Below are positions 45,863-55,733 of a stretch of 64,000 nucleotides of DNA, piece by piece. The notes under the pieces were generated by a model. The model ran no database searches, was not told the DNA's origin, and was given only the letters and a program-made list of their open reading frames with translations. This stretch comes from Ilex aquifolium (taxonomy: Eukaryota; Streptophyta; Magnoliopsida; Aquifoliales; Aquifoliaceae), in NCBI GenBank assembly GCA_951799425.1, contig OX637410.1, positions 4,836,001-4,900,000 on the forward strand, written 5' to 3'. The stretch's first letter is position 1; the number at the start of each line of letters is the position of its first letter. The translations under genes and the position numbers were made by a program.

Positions 45863-46294
45863 CTACCGGTAGGAAAATTCACAGGAATTTACACTTTTTC
45901 ATCATAAAAGTTCTACTGGTAGGTGAAAAATGTTCTACCGGTAGGAAATGTCCCAGTACTTTTGTTAGAGAAGTCCTATCGGTAGGTAAAAATGTTCTAC
46001 CAGTAGGAAATGTCTCAATACTTTTGTCAAAGAAGTCCTATTGGTAGGTGAAAAATGTTCTACCGGTAGGAAAAATCCCAATACTTTTGTCAGAGAACCA
46101 GTAGGTAAAAAATGTTATACCGGTAGGAAATGTTCCAGTACTTTTGTCTGAGAAGTCCTACCAGTAGGAGAAGATGTTCTATCGATAGAAAAACTTACAG
46201 AAGTTTTAGAAATTTGGTCTGATAAAGTTCTATCGGTAGGTTCATGCTCAACCTACCAATAGGGAAAGCCACAGAAGTCTTTCCTATTGGTAGG
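45863..46294 (-). repeat. CTACCGGTAG palindrome tandem array in the leader of chromovirus E
   Basis: About fourteen copies of CCTACCGGTAGG or variants lie between the primer site and gag. They form roughly 62-bp tandem units, each with two palindromes and a spacer containing CAGTACTTTTG. Sites include 45863-45872, 45913-45922, 45935-45944, 45975-45986, 45997-46006, 46037-46048, 46060-46069, 46117-46127, 46157-46168, 46179-46188, 46230-46240, 46252-46263 and 46283-46294. Most variants are CG-to-TG or CG-to-CA at the centre. This untranslated leader would lie in the genomic RNA and could fold into hairpins. Confidence 0.8.
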
Positions 46295-46349
46295 AATACC
46301 CAGATTATAGACCCATGCCTCGCAAGCCCTAGGTAAATCGAGAACCTAG

Positions 46350-46361
46350 GCTCTGATACCA
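46350..46361 (-). other. Primer binding site of chromovirus E (tRNA-Met type)
   Basis: The reverse strand reads TGGTATCAGAGC, the complement of the plant initiator tRNA-Met 3' end and typical of chromoviruses. It lies 3 bp from the LTR end. Confidence 0.9.
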
Positions 46362-46364
46362 AGC

Positions 46365-47865
46365 TGTGATGCCCCAAGATTCGGGGGTCTTTTCTCAACA
46401 CATTAATCACCCATCAACCCGCGGAATACCCATGAATTCCATATAACCCGATACCACACCGTTATGCCCCATTTACCGGGATTTATAATTAAACAAAATT
46501 TAGGCAAAGTCTCCTTTGCACGGGGAAACCCTACCCAATACACCACTTGTGCATACAACACCCATATGACCATTCCAAGGACCCAACCATCAATATTTAA
46601 TCAATATAGTATTGAATACCAACATCCACGACATTCATTCATTCACAAAAGAATAATGTCCATAAAAGTCCCATTACATGCCTTAAACAAAATACCAGTT
46701 TTGCACTTAAAATATACAAGACCAAATGTAAATATATACAAAGGACTACAAAATATAACTCAAGAGCCCCAGCCCAGCTATGTCACCAGTATGGGCCCAA
46801 GTGAGGGCCACTAGTGGAAGCCTGTCCAACACCTGAAATATATTCTCATAAAGGGTGAGTCATACTCAATAATGTATCTCCTATGGAAATCACCTCCCAA
46901 CCCAAATGCATATGAAATATCACGTGCAAACATCATGTCAAGCATCCATTCAAATATATATATATATATATATATCATAAACGAATGCTACCATCCCATG
47001 TCATGCTATGAGATGAGAACTCACGCATGCAATGCAACACCGAGCCTTACCGACTCCCATAATACATGGTATGTCATGTGTATGCATCCGAGCATTCCAA
47101 GCCTCCGTCATTGATGTTAGATATCCAATGACTATTTATAAAAATTTGTATCTTTTTGGGGTAGGTATTTATGGACTTACAGGAATGGTCACCCAACTGA
47201 CACGAAATTTATGGACTTTCACCGACAGTTCAACGTACATAGACACACTTTATGAACTCAATACCAACAGAAGCGCATATCTGAAATCACCAGATCTTGC
47301 ACCAGAGGGAGAATCTAGCCCTTCTTCCTAACCTTGAAATTCTTTTCAATGCAAACCCGTGCGACTTAGCCAGACCAAGGTTCAACTTTCCCGAGCTCAC
47401 GTATCAACCCACCAAGAATGGCGTTTGATTGAAAACATGCACACACATCCACACTCATGTCGGATGCCCACGAATGTGACGTTACATGTGAATATACAAA
47501 TGTAATGTATAATTACAATTCATATCATCATGCTCATCATATCGCAAATCATATAATAAATATATCCACTTCCATTAACATTCCTAAGCATGTTATATAT
47601 GATTTCAATCCAAATTACACACTTGAACCCTAAGAATTTTATCAAACACTTAGTAGGCATAAAATATAAACACATAGCATACCAAAAAGCAATTTCATCA
47701 AATCCAAACATCTTACTACCGATAGGTCGTGCCTCTCCTATCAGTAACCCAAACTCAAATCAAGCAGGAACTGATTTTTAACATGTTCTCATACTCATTT
47801 TTCATAACTTAGATACACTAGGTGTGAGCTAACACATTAGATTTCATCTTTATAGCCCTACCCAT
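46365..47865 (-). repeat. 5' LTR of chromovirus E, interrupted by element D
   Basis: On the reverse strand the LTR ends in ..CCCCGAATCTTGGGGCATCACA-type sequence just before the primer site. Compared with G1 (2392 bp), about 900 bp of its 5' side should lie right of element D, outside the window. It includes a TA run at about 46955-46974 and two palindromes of the same kind as the leader (CTACCGATAGG about 47717-47727; CCTATCAGTA about 47738). Confidence 0.85.
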
Positions 47866-49731
47866 TGATTTGATCCGAAATGTGTACACCCAAATGCAGG
47901 CGGTCAAGCTGTAGTAATAATCCGATTTAAGTCCGGAGTCAAATCCACAGGGAACTATTGTTGGTGATTCAAGGTAAGCAGTGGTGGAGACCAAATGATT
48001 GTAACCACTGAGATTTGAAGTTGTGTGGTGTATGGAATTTCCTGGACAGAATATAAGATTCTTTCCAAGAGGGTTTTCTAGACAAAATATAAGATAAGCT
48101 TAAATGTAAAAAGGGTCACTCTTTAGTTCGAGGATCAGGACCTGTAGTTAATCATCTGGTTTATTGTACTTGTGCTTGATAACTCAATTAACCCCTGTGT
48201 CAACAACGAGTTAATTGGAAGATAAAGGTGGATTGTGAAAATTAAGAGCATGATTCCGATGTCTTTCTAGAAGTTTACAAGAATTTTCTGTGCCGAGACT
48301 CAACCTGTCTACAAACAAGCAAGTGTTTCTACAAGGCATCCAACCATGACATTAATATTCCATTTCCATTCTCAAATTGAAGCACAATAATGGTGAAGAT
48401 TGAAGGGTAGTCATGAAGATCTAGCCAGGGTACTTGCTTTGAACCGATGAGTCTTTCTATGCAAGAGTTATCTATGTTATAGAAAGTACTAACGGTTATA
48501 CAAAGTACCTTAGCTTTGCTAGATGCAGTCAATCATTCAATAAGCAAATGAAATATAAAGCATTAAGCATAAACGAAATGCACAGATATAACTTCCGGAT
48601 GATTTATACATGTCCATTACCTCTTACTAAAGAGTGAATGAGAAACTACTCACTCTTCATGGCTTTGGTAAAGCTAAAAAAGTGAGTGATGTTCATCCCT
48701 CCAAGTAGAGGAGTTGCACAGTAAAGCACAATAAGCAAGGAGCCAATTTTAGACGAAGAATAAGTGAATCACGTTCCACCCTTCACGGCTTTGGCAAAGC
48801 TCTAGAAAAGTGGAAGAATTTCACTCCTCTAAGGGAAGAAAGAAGCTTAAGCAATGGAGGTGAATGAAACAAATATTGAAAGTAGAAGAAAGCTAGTCAC
48901 TTTGGAGGGTTGATTCGCAACCAAAAGATCATCTATCTTCCTCTAGACAAGTAAATATAAACATATGTCTAAGACTAAATCTATAACAAGCTAAGAGATA
49001 TTGATATAAAACTACCAAAACCAAGTCTCCCTTTTAAGCTCCCACAATGGGAGTATTTATAGGCAAAGAGGGGGAGGCAAGGTAGTGTGGAGGAATAGTA
49101 CAAGGCCTTCAAAGTCCAAGTGAAAGTCCCAATGTCCAGAGAGAAAATCAACCACTCTGCAGCCTGTCTGGGGACAACATTCGAACGTTGTCTGGTGTTT
49201 GAACATTGTATTTGTCTTTGCTTGTTGAGCGTTCAAACGTTGTATGGCGTTCGAACATTGCTTCTGTCTTTGCTTGATGAGCGTTCGAACGCCAGATGGG
49301 GTCTGATCTTCCCACTCAAGTGGCATGTGGTCTTTTGTGAGAGCCATTTCCACACTCCATGTTCAACTTGACGTTGCACTCAGAAGCCTTCAATAATTCA
49401 GCAGACCGTTTGAACGTGATTTGGCGTTCGAACGTGGTACTCAAGTACCTCAGTGTTTTCCTTCTTTGATGTAACACGCCATGTCTCAGCAGCCTGGTCC
49501 TCAAATAATTCAAGGGGACATTCAAACGTTATTTAGCGTTCGAACATTCTTGCTTTGTTCCAAGTTTCTCCAATTTTGCTCCAGTGCATGCTAGTGTTGC
49601 ATGGAGGTTTGATATTCGTTGCCTTTGGACCTTTGTTCAATTTATATCTTGAAATGTCATCATTTAAAATCCATCAAAGTATAATTAATCTTAGAAAGGC
49701 ATATTAAGATGTCAATTTTAACTACTAATCA
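47866..49731 (-). repeat. 3' LTR of element D (family X)
   Basis: 1866 bp. On the minus strand it starts TGATTAGTAG at 49731 and ends GGATCAAATCA at 47866. TTCGAA-type palindromes lie at about 49174-49300, 49405-49437 and 49516-49549, upstream of the TATA (CCTATAAATACTC, reverse of 49051-49063). Confidence 0.9.
49051..49555 (-). promoter_or_regulatory. LTR promoter of element D: TTCGAA palindromes plus TATA
   Basis: About nine palindromes or decayed forms; intact CGTTCGAACG occurs at about 49280 and 49425. Others show TTTGAA, TTCAAA or ATTCGAAC. Positions and spacing follow those in the LTR of element A, which reads on the other strand. Confidence 0.6.
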
Positions 49732-49747
49732 CACCCCCCAGCCTAAA
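49732..49747 (-). other. 3' polypurine tract of element D
   Basis: The reverse strand reads atttaggctggggggtg directly before the LTR start. Confidence 0.85.
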
Positions 49748-51534
49748 TATTGCTAGTCTCTAGTAATACAAGAGCAATTAAATGAGATTTATTTACAATG
49801 CCTTTTTCGTAGGTCATCCAGTTGCATTTAGCGTATGCAACAAGCCGTTAAACCACTAGGTTTACCCTAGCAGAAGAGTGTTGTCTCGTGGGGGTTTTCA
49901 GTGAAGCTACCCACAAACTTCAGTCGAACAGATGTGCATGTGGGATTGCTAGTTAAAGTAAGTTAGCATCATGGTCGTTGGAACACCCAACCCTCAATTT
50001 TGACTTATCTCCCGCATACTCCTCTTTCATTGATATTTATTCTATGCAAAAATTAGCATCTGTCACATTGGCATTTGGAATTCCCTGTGTAGTCAGAATG
50101 ATCATTCTAGCAACAAGAATTGTTATATAACAAACATTCCTCATTTCCACCTTCCATGGATAGCTTTGATTTCACAAACCTCTCTTAGAATGCTCTCAGC
50201 AAAAATTCGCTCCGATTATAGTGACTTGTCTCTCGAAGAGCATGTGATCAGAGGATGGCCAATCGAAAAGTCACATGCACAATTAGTATGGGAGTGAAGT
50301 TTTAAGGAAGCAGACTGATCATGTTTGGCATAATCTCATGGAAGAATATTGATACAAATAAAGCAATACTATTTAACATCCCCCACTTTTTGGTTGACGA
50401 CCTACACATGCATCAGACTTGAGATCAATTAGAGCTTTTTATAGGTTGTAATGTGGCCAGAGGTCAGTGGCTAATGAAATGACGTCAATGGTATTCAAAA
50501 GCAATCCTTTCATTCTGTAATGTAGCACACATCTTTCTAGCTTTTCGGCATTTTGCTTAAAAATGGTAGTTCTTTCTTTCATTTTTCTCATTTTTCACTT
50601 TCTTGGCAATTTCCTGTCTTTATGTTTCTTTTCTTTTTCAATTGTTTCCACCGACTTCTCTTTTCATTGAATAGCAGCCACCATAATCTTTTTCCTTTCT
50701 CTTGCATTTATGTATCATATTGATTTATAAGAGGGTGGAAAAAAATTAGATAGCAAAAGTATGTCAAGTATTTTCTTGTGGCTCTGTAATTATATGGGTT
50801 ATTAAAAAAATTAATACATTAAAGGCTCAATCTCGGCTAACTAGGGATATAATTATGTAAAAGAAATGGCTTAAGGCTCAAAATTAAGTCACATATGGCC
50901 TAAGATCCTTTCTCAAGTATGTGCACATGTATGTATCGTATGAACAGATTCCTGGGGGGATATATCAATAGATCGCTTTAGTTGCGTCAATCAAATCAAG
51001 TTTAATGAGATTATTCAAAAATTGAGAGTGAAAGACCTTACTTGAGTAAATGTTGATATCCTCTCAAAAGCATTGTAAGGCTCAAGGCTTACCATGGTAT
51101 TCTTTGGTATCTCCACTGTTTATGTCAGGTTTCTCAAGGGATGTCGGTTATATATCAATTCCCTTTTCGAGTTTAATCATCTTGTACCTTAAGAATAACA
51201 AATACCAATATACATTTGGCATTTTAGGTATAGAGAAAATACCATTTTTTAAGGATTTGTGGTGGTAAGTCTAGATTGCTAAGTTAGGTGTCAAACCGAT
51301 CATGTGATTAGTTATTTTAACAGACAGTCTCAGAATTCACATTTGTTCCATCATTTATTAAAAAATAACAATATAATGCTAATTCTACACATGCATTTAA
51401 AAAGGTAAAAGTGATAAAACTGAATCATTCATTTCACAAACTATGATAGTTTAGCACAAAAACACAAGATTCAAATCATCCACAAAGGAAGTGGCAACCA
51501 CACAATCACACTCAAGAACAAAAATCTCTCTCTC
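49748..51534 (-). other. 3' untranslated region of element D
   Basis: No gene is visible. The region is the reverse complement of A's 3' UTR throughout, including the tactcaagta box (about 51043-51053) and the purine-rich tract (T/C-rich on the plus strand, about 50585-50700). Confidence 0.65.
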
Positions 51535-52633
51535 TCACTCTCCTTCATATCCACCAGCTCCACCCCACAGAAGGCGAAGAATCTCATCCTGCTTAGCTTC
51601 GATGCTAAGCATGATGTCTCGAAGTGAGCGTCGGGTGCTGGTGCTGGTACTGGGCCCTTCCTCCTGTGTATGTGCCTGGTCTCTCTCAGCATCTAACTTT
51701 CTCTCATCCTCCTCATCTAGCACGTCCTAGACTTCATCAGTGCCTCAGGTAGGGGGCACATCTTGTCTAGCCGCCGGGCTTCCACTGTGACCTTGGCTCC
51801 TCCGGAAGGAAACCTTGTTCAGTGGCCCCATTGGCTTCTGGATAGTCATCCCAGGCCTTACCCTCACCCCGTGGTCCTTGCACATCTTCGTGACCAAGGT
51901 GCCAAAGGGGATTGAGTTTCTTTTCACGTTACACCCCTTCATCATCTCGGTCAAAATCAGGGAGGGGAGGTCTATGCTTTAACCCTTCCCAAGTGCGTAT
52001 AGCAATCGGGCTGCCTCGGGGAGGATCTCGTTCTTGCGCCCGATGGGGGCGAAGTTCAAGCCCGCAATCAAATTCAACATTTTATATTTATCGGACAGCT
52101 CCCCTTGTCAAAAAAATATTTGCCCCGCCCAAGAAAAAGTAGTTATCCCCGTTAGCTCCGCCCCCACAACGTTCATTGCCACGTTCTTCCTCGGGGGGTA
52201 TGTAGGCCTTGGTACCCAAGGCACCTCTTGTCTCAATTCCCGGATGTACTCCTCATCCACATCGATATGGGCCCCCCCTCACGTACGTTTTGATTACTCC
52301 ATTGACTATTTCGGCGTTGGAGTAGAACTCCCGCACCAAGTCAATCACGGCCTCACCGTCGTTTCTCAAGTTCAACACCCACCCCCTCCTCTCCATGTCC
52401 TCAAGAATCCCCAACTAAGCAAAATCAATCAACACCACATCCCGCTCACAAACCACAGCTTGTCCTCGGTAGAAATTTTCATACCTGTCTGCCTTGAGGG
52501 CGTTGGGGAAGCGAGTTCGATCGAATCTTTGCACAATAGGCCTCCCCTCCCTTTCCTCAATGACTTCCTCCACCATATTGGGCTCTTGACTGGCTGGGTT
52601 GTGCCTAGCAGGAAGCTTCACTCTTGGAGGCAT
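51535..52633 (-). pseudogene. ORF2 of element D, 'putative plant transposon protein'-like
   Basis: Starts MPPRVKLPARHNP at 52633. After the first 70 codons a TAG appears (about 52415) and the frame changes at a run of seven G (reverse of 52272-52278). Like A, it goes straight from TYVRG to DVDEEYIREL and lacks the HVTPATIANFL segment present in F and B. Later come QGELSDKYKMLNLI, the IQKPMGPLNK block and a Glu/Ser/Thr-rich tail (51723-51535 open), ending in a coiled-coil-like IMLSIEAKQDEILRLL. TAA or TAG stops occur at about 52105, 51979, 51768 and 51729. Confidence 0.75.
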
Positions 52634-53454
52634 GATTTTCGGGTTTGGGGTGGTTAGGGTTTTGAAAAGTTTGATTTTTTTTTTTTTTTTGTGAAAATGA
52701 TAATTTTTGAGGTGGGAATGCCTTTGGGGTGGTCGATTTTTGGTAAAAATTGAGAATGGGTGGTGTTTTGAGACTTGGGTAGTGAAGAGTTGCCCTAGGG
52801 TTTAAGGGTTTTTGGAGATTTTGGGTGTTTTTGAAATGGAGAAGACGAACCAGGTATTTATAGCCTGATATTTGACGTTCGAACGTCAATGATGTTTGAA
52901 CGTGTGTAGAAGGATTTTTAAAACATGGTTCGAACGTTACTGGTGTTCAAACGTAGTGAGCTCCCAGTACTTTTGAGTTCTGTCAGAGACCAAAGTACTG
53001 TAAGCTCATATCGTTCGAACATTCTATTGGCGTTCGAACGTGGTATTATCGTTTGAACGTTCTATTGGCGTTCGAACGTTGTGAACTCCCAGTACTTTTG
53101 GGTTCCATCAGAGGTTTCATCAGAGGTTGAGTACTGCAAGCAAGTGACGTTCGAACGTAACCTGGCGTTCGAACGTCAAAAGCAAAAATTAAAAATTTCT
53201 ATGCACATTAATATTCACAATAAAATAGGGCTATACACACAAGTTTGAACCAAAAATTCATGGCATCTCAGGATAAGTCCCTACCCACACTTAAGGTTGG
53301 TATTCTGGGATATTCCTCACTCGGCCCATATTTTCATTTCAGTCAAAAGAGTTTGTATATTTAACAAAAAAGATTTTTACACTTTTTACAAAAATTCGGA
53401 CCCTTGGCTTTCATCCCCAAAACACAATTTTCCACAGTTTTGTTAGAAAACAAT
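52634..53454 (-). promoter_or_regulatory. Internal promoter region upstream of ORF2 (element D)
   Basis: On the minus strand about ten TTCGAA-type palindromes lie between 53170 and 52876 (intact CGTTCGAACG near 53150, 53165, 53075, 53035 and 52880). They are interleaved with two copies of the CAGTACTTTTG spacer. They end 12 bp before a TATA box GGCTATAAATACC (reverse of 52853-52865), about 220 bp upstream of the ORF2 ATG at 52633. The leader between them is A-rich and free of long ORFs. This is the clearest example of the internal promoter. Confidence 0.65.
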
Positions 53455-53495
53455 CTAATCCGAGTCATCCTCTATCTCCGTGTCATTTGAACCAT

Positions 53496-55358
53496 TGATG
53501 AGCATAAAACAATGCATATTTAATGGCCTCATTTCATGATTTTTAACGTAACTTTTCATTTAATTACTTAGAGTTAGTTAAAGTTATGAATAATGTGGAA
53601 ATTTTGATGTTGCAGGTAATTATAGCGTAAATCATGGATTTTAGAGCCTTGCAACTAAGTGTGGATGTGTGGTGAAGAGATGGACACATTAAATAAGGAT
53701 TGGGAGGCTTGGAAGGTGAAGAAACCAAGAAAAATATATTTTGGATGAAAACCTTCCGGAAGGTTTAGCCCACTGGTTTCCTCATTTTTGACACAGTACC
53801 TTTGTTTTACCCATTTTTTTCATGATCCACTTCGAATATGAAAAATTTCAAATCATGAAATTTGTAGATCTAGATGGCCTCTGTATTGTGTCAAAATTTC
53901 AGCTTAATCCAACGGTTGGATCAAAAGTTATGCCAATTTTACCAAAACTAGTCCTGAGCTGTCACCTTCCAGAAAACCTTCCGGAAGGTTTAGCCTACTG
54001 GAATAAACCTTCCGAAAGGTTTTTGTCGACCTTCCGGAAGGTTTTTCCCAGAATGCCCAAAACGCCTGCAATTCATGCTCCACTTGCTTGGGGGTCCCAC
54101 CTATTATTCTCCCACTTGCCCCCGGACATATTCTACATATATACATGCCTCCTACACCCCAAAGTCAGTAAAAGAAGATGGAGGAAGGGAGAGGAGGAGA
54201 GAGAAAGATGGAGGCATGGTGGGTTGTAGGCTAGCCTTGTCCTAGCCTGTCCAAGCATCAACTCAGCCTCCTATGGATGGGAGGCCTGCTCTCACAGGCT
54301 AGGGGAGCCTCATGGAAGAAAATGCAGCTCTACACACCATATATTCAGCATTCCACAAGCCATTGAGTGTGTGGTTACCAAAGCTTAGAAAGCTCAAGGA
54401 GGAAGAAGATGAATAGTAGATAGAGAAGTTTGATTTTTTGCATTTTCTTCCATCCTTTCACTTGTAGTTTATTGTAAGACTCTTGTAATCTTTATTTATT
54501 TCACTTAAAGTCATTTATTTCAAGTATATTTCAAGTTTAGTTCTACATTCTAGATTCTACCATTGTTGTTTCAAGTTTTCTTCATTTCTTAGTTTTAAAG
54601 TTGGCGTTGCATGTCTCTCTTCATACTTAAGTTTTCTTGCATCAACTTAGTTCAAATCTTCATTTTTTTTACAATGTCTTCTCATTATATTGTTGTCTTT
54701 ACTTTAAGTATGAGTAGCTAAGTTTTTAAGTTGGCTAATCCAAGGGAGACCTCCTCTTGGGTATGCCATTTCAACTCATTTTCCTTCCTCCTCTCAGTGT
54801 ACGATGGTTCGGTTTAACTGGGTTGGGTGTGGACATGGTTGTGAGTCTTTGATATCCCGTAGACTTGTCATGGGTTATGCTTGGATCCTCGCCTCCATCT
54901 TGTCCCTAACTTCCCACGAATCAATCGAGCATCTAGGCACCATTGGAGGAAAGTTTCAAGTTGACTTGGCATTCCCATTGGAGTGAACCCTTCGGATTAG
55001 CCAACATTTGTTTCCATTTCATTTTCTATCACAAGCACAAAACACCAAAACTCAACCTCAAAGATTTTTACACTTTCCTCTTTTTCATAAAACCACCTTC
55101 AACACGATTCACCTCCTTCCCTGAGGAGACGACCTTGGAATACTTTCCAAGTAAAACACGATACTCAAAAGACTCCCTGCGCTTGGGGAGCACTTTTGTT
55201 CAACCCACACTTTTCACACTTCATTCATCCGTCATTTCGTTGCCCTTTCTTTTGACATCATTCCAATGGAGAGTGACACTCCCCTTCACACATACGCCAT
55301 ACACAATTTGAGGGTGATATCCGGAGCTTAGAAAAACTACAACGGGATCCATCAAGCA
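53496..55358 (+). mobile_element. Solo LTR Y3 inside the small ORF of element D
   Basis: 1863 bp, flanked by TSD ACCAT (53491-53495, 55359-55363). Begins TGATGAGCATAAAA and ends CCATCAAGCA. Homologous to Y1 and Y2 (other orientation) and to Y4. Confidence 0.93.
53748..54046 (+). promoter_or_regulatory. TTCCGGAA palindrome array of Y3
   Basis: Four copies of AAACCTTCCGGAAGGTTT or near forms at about 53749-53766, 53977-53992, 54004-54021 (TTCCGAAA) and 54029-54046. A TATA-like acatatatac follows at about 54132. Confidence 0.6.
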
Positions 55359-55733
55359 ACCATCAGTGACTCTTCTAATTTCTTTTCGCACAAACCGGTT
55401 AAGCAAAGTACCGGAATAGGATGGCGTGTCAAGATAATCCTTACTCTACCCATTCACTATCTAGTCTAATCGATCGAGTGAGCGACCGAAAATCGGTTCA
55501 AAACACTGATTATATTCTTTCATGTGAAAGACCCGGCCACATTGTTTACAGGCACCAAGTCTTTTGGCATGACGACGTTTAGCAAATGTGCTTCTGCCAC
55601 ATAAAGGTTTCGCTTGTTGTTCTCGAATTTCGTTATTTCTTATCAATCTTGCTTTTCTCATGATCACAGTATGCACATCAGATGAAAAAGTGCGTAAAAC
55701 TCCCAGACTAAACCAAAAAAGTTTAACATTCAT

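Larger units (their letters stand above)
9285..47865 (-). mobile_element. Element E: Tekay/Del-like chromovirus, split by five insertions
   Basis: Minus-strand Ty3/gypsy chromovirus, the base layer of the window. Reading its own direction: 5' LTR (47865 down to 46365), tRNA-Met-type primer site (46361-46350), palindrome-rich leader, gag (45764 on), protease, RT (44549 and 42840-42613), RT/RNase H (26615-25338) and the integrase HHCC domain (9464-9285). Insertions by Y2, B, F and C lie between these pieces, and D interrupts the 5' LTR. Joining pieces across B, F and Y2 restores continuity of the coding alignment, which supports the TSD calls. All genes carry many stops, making E the most decayed and oldest element here. 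Confidence 0.85.
53455..55733 (-). pseudogene. Small Cys/His-rich ORF of element D, split by solo LTR Y3
   Basis: Starts MNVKLFWFSLGVL at 55733. The Cys/His cluster CKQCGRVFHMKEYNQC is intact. A TAG at about 55460 replaces the Trp codon found in A, and a second TAG follows a few codons later. Y3 is inserted near the C-terminus at codons for ...VTDG; after it, the acidic tail (SNDTEIEDDSD) resumes at 53490 and ends at 53455. Pieces 55733-55364 and 53490-53455 join seamlessly after removing Y3 and one TSD. Confidence 0.75.

Noticed and set aside
45863..46294. CRISPR-like regular palindromic repeats
   Set aside because: Repeats and spacers are both repeated and degenerate, there are no unique spacers or cas genes, and the context is a plant retrotransposon leader.
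46955..46975. TA dinucleotide run
   Set aside because: A simple microsatellite within the LTR of E; no further meaning supported.
52034..52657. 207-codon plus-strand open frame
   Set aside because: It is antisense to ORF2 of element D; no domain is recognisable and the real frame is on the minus strand.
53822..54229. 135-codon open frame in solo LTR Y3
   Set aside because: It contains the palindrome array in translation and is not preserved in Y1, Y2 or Y4.
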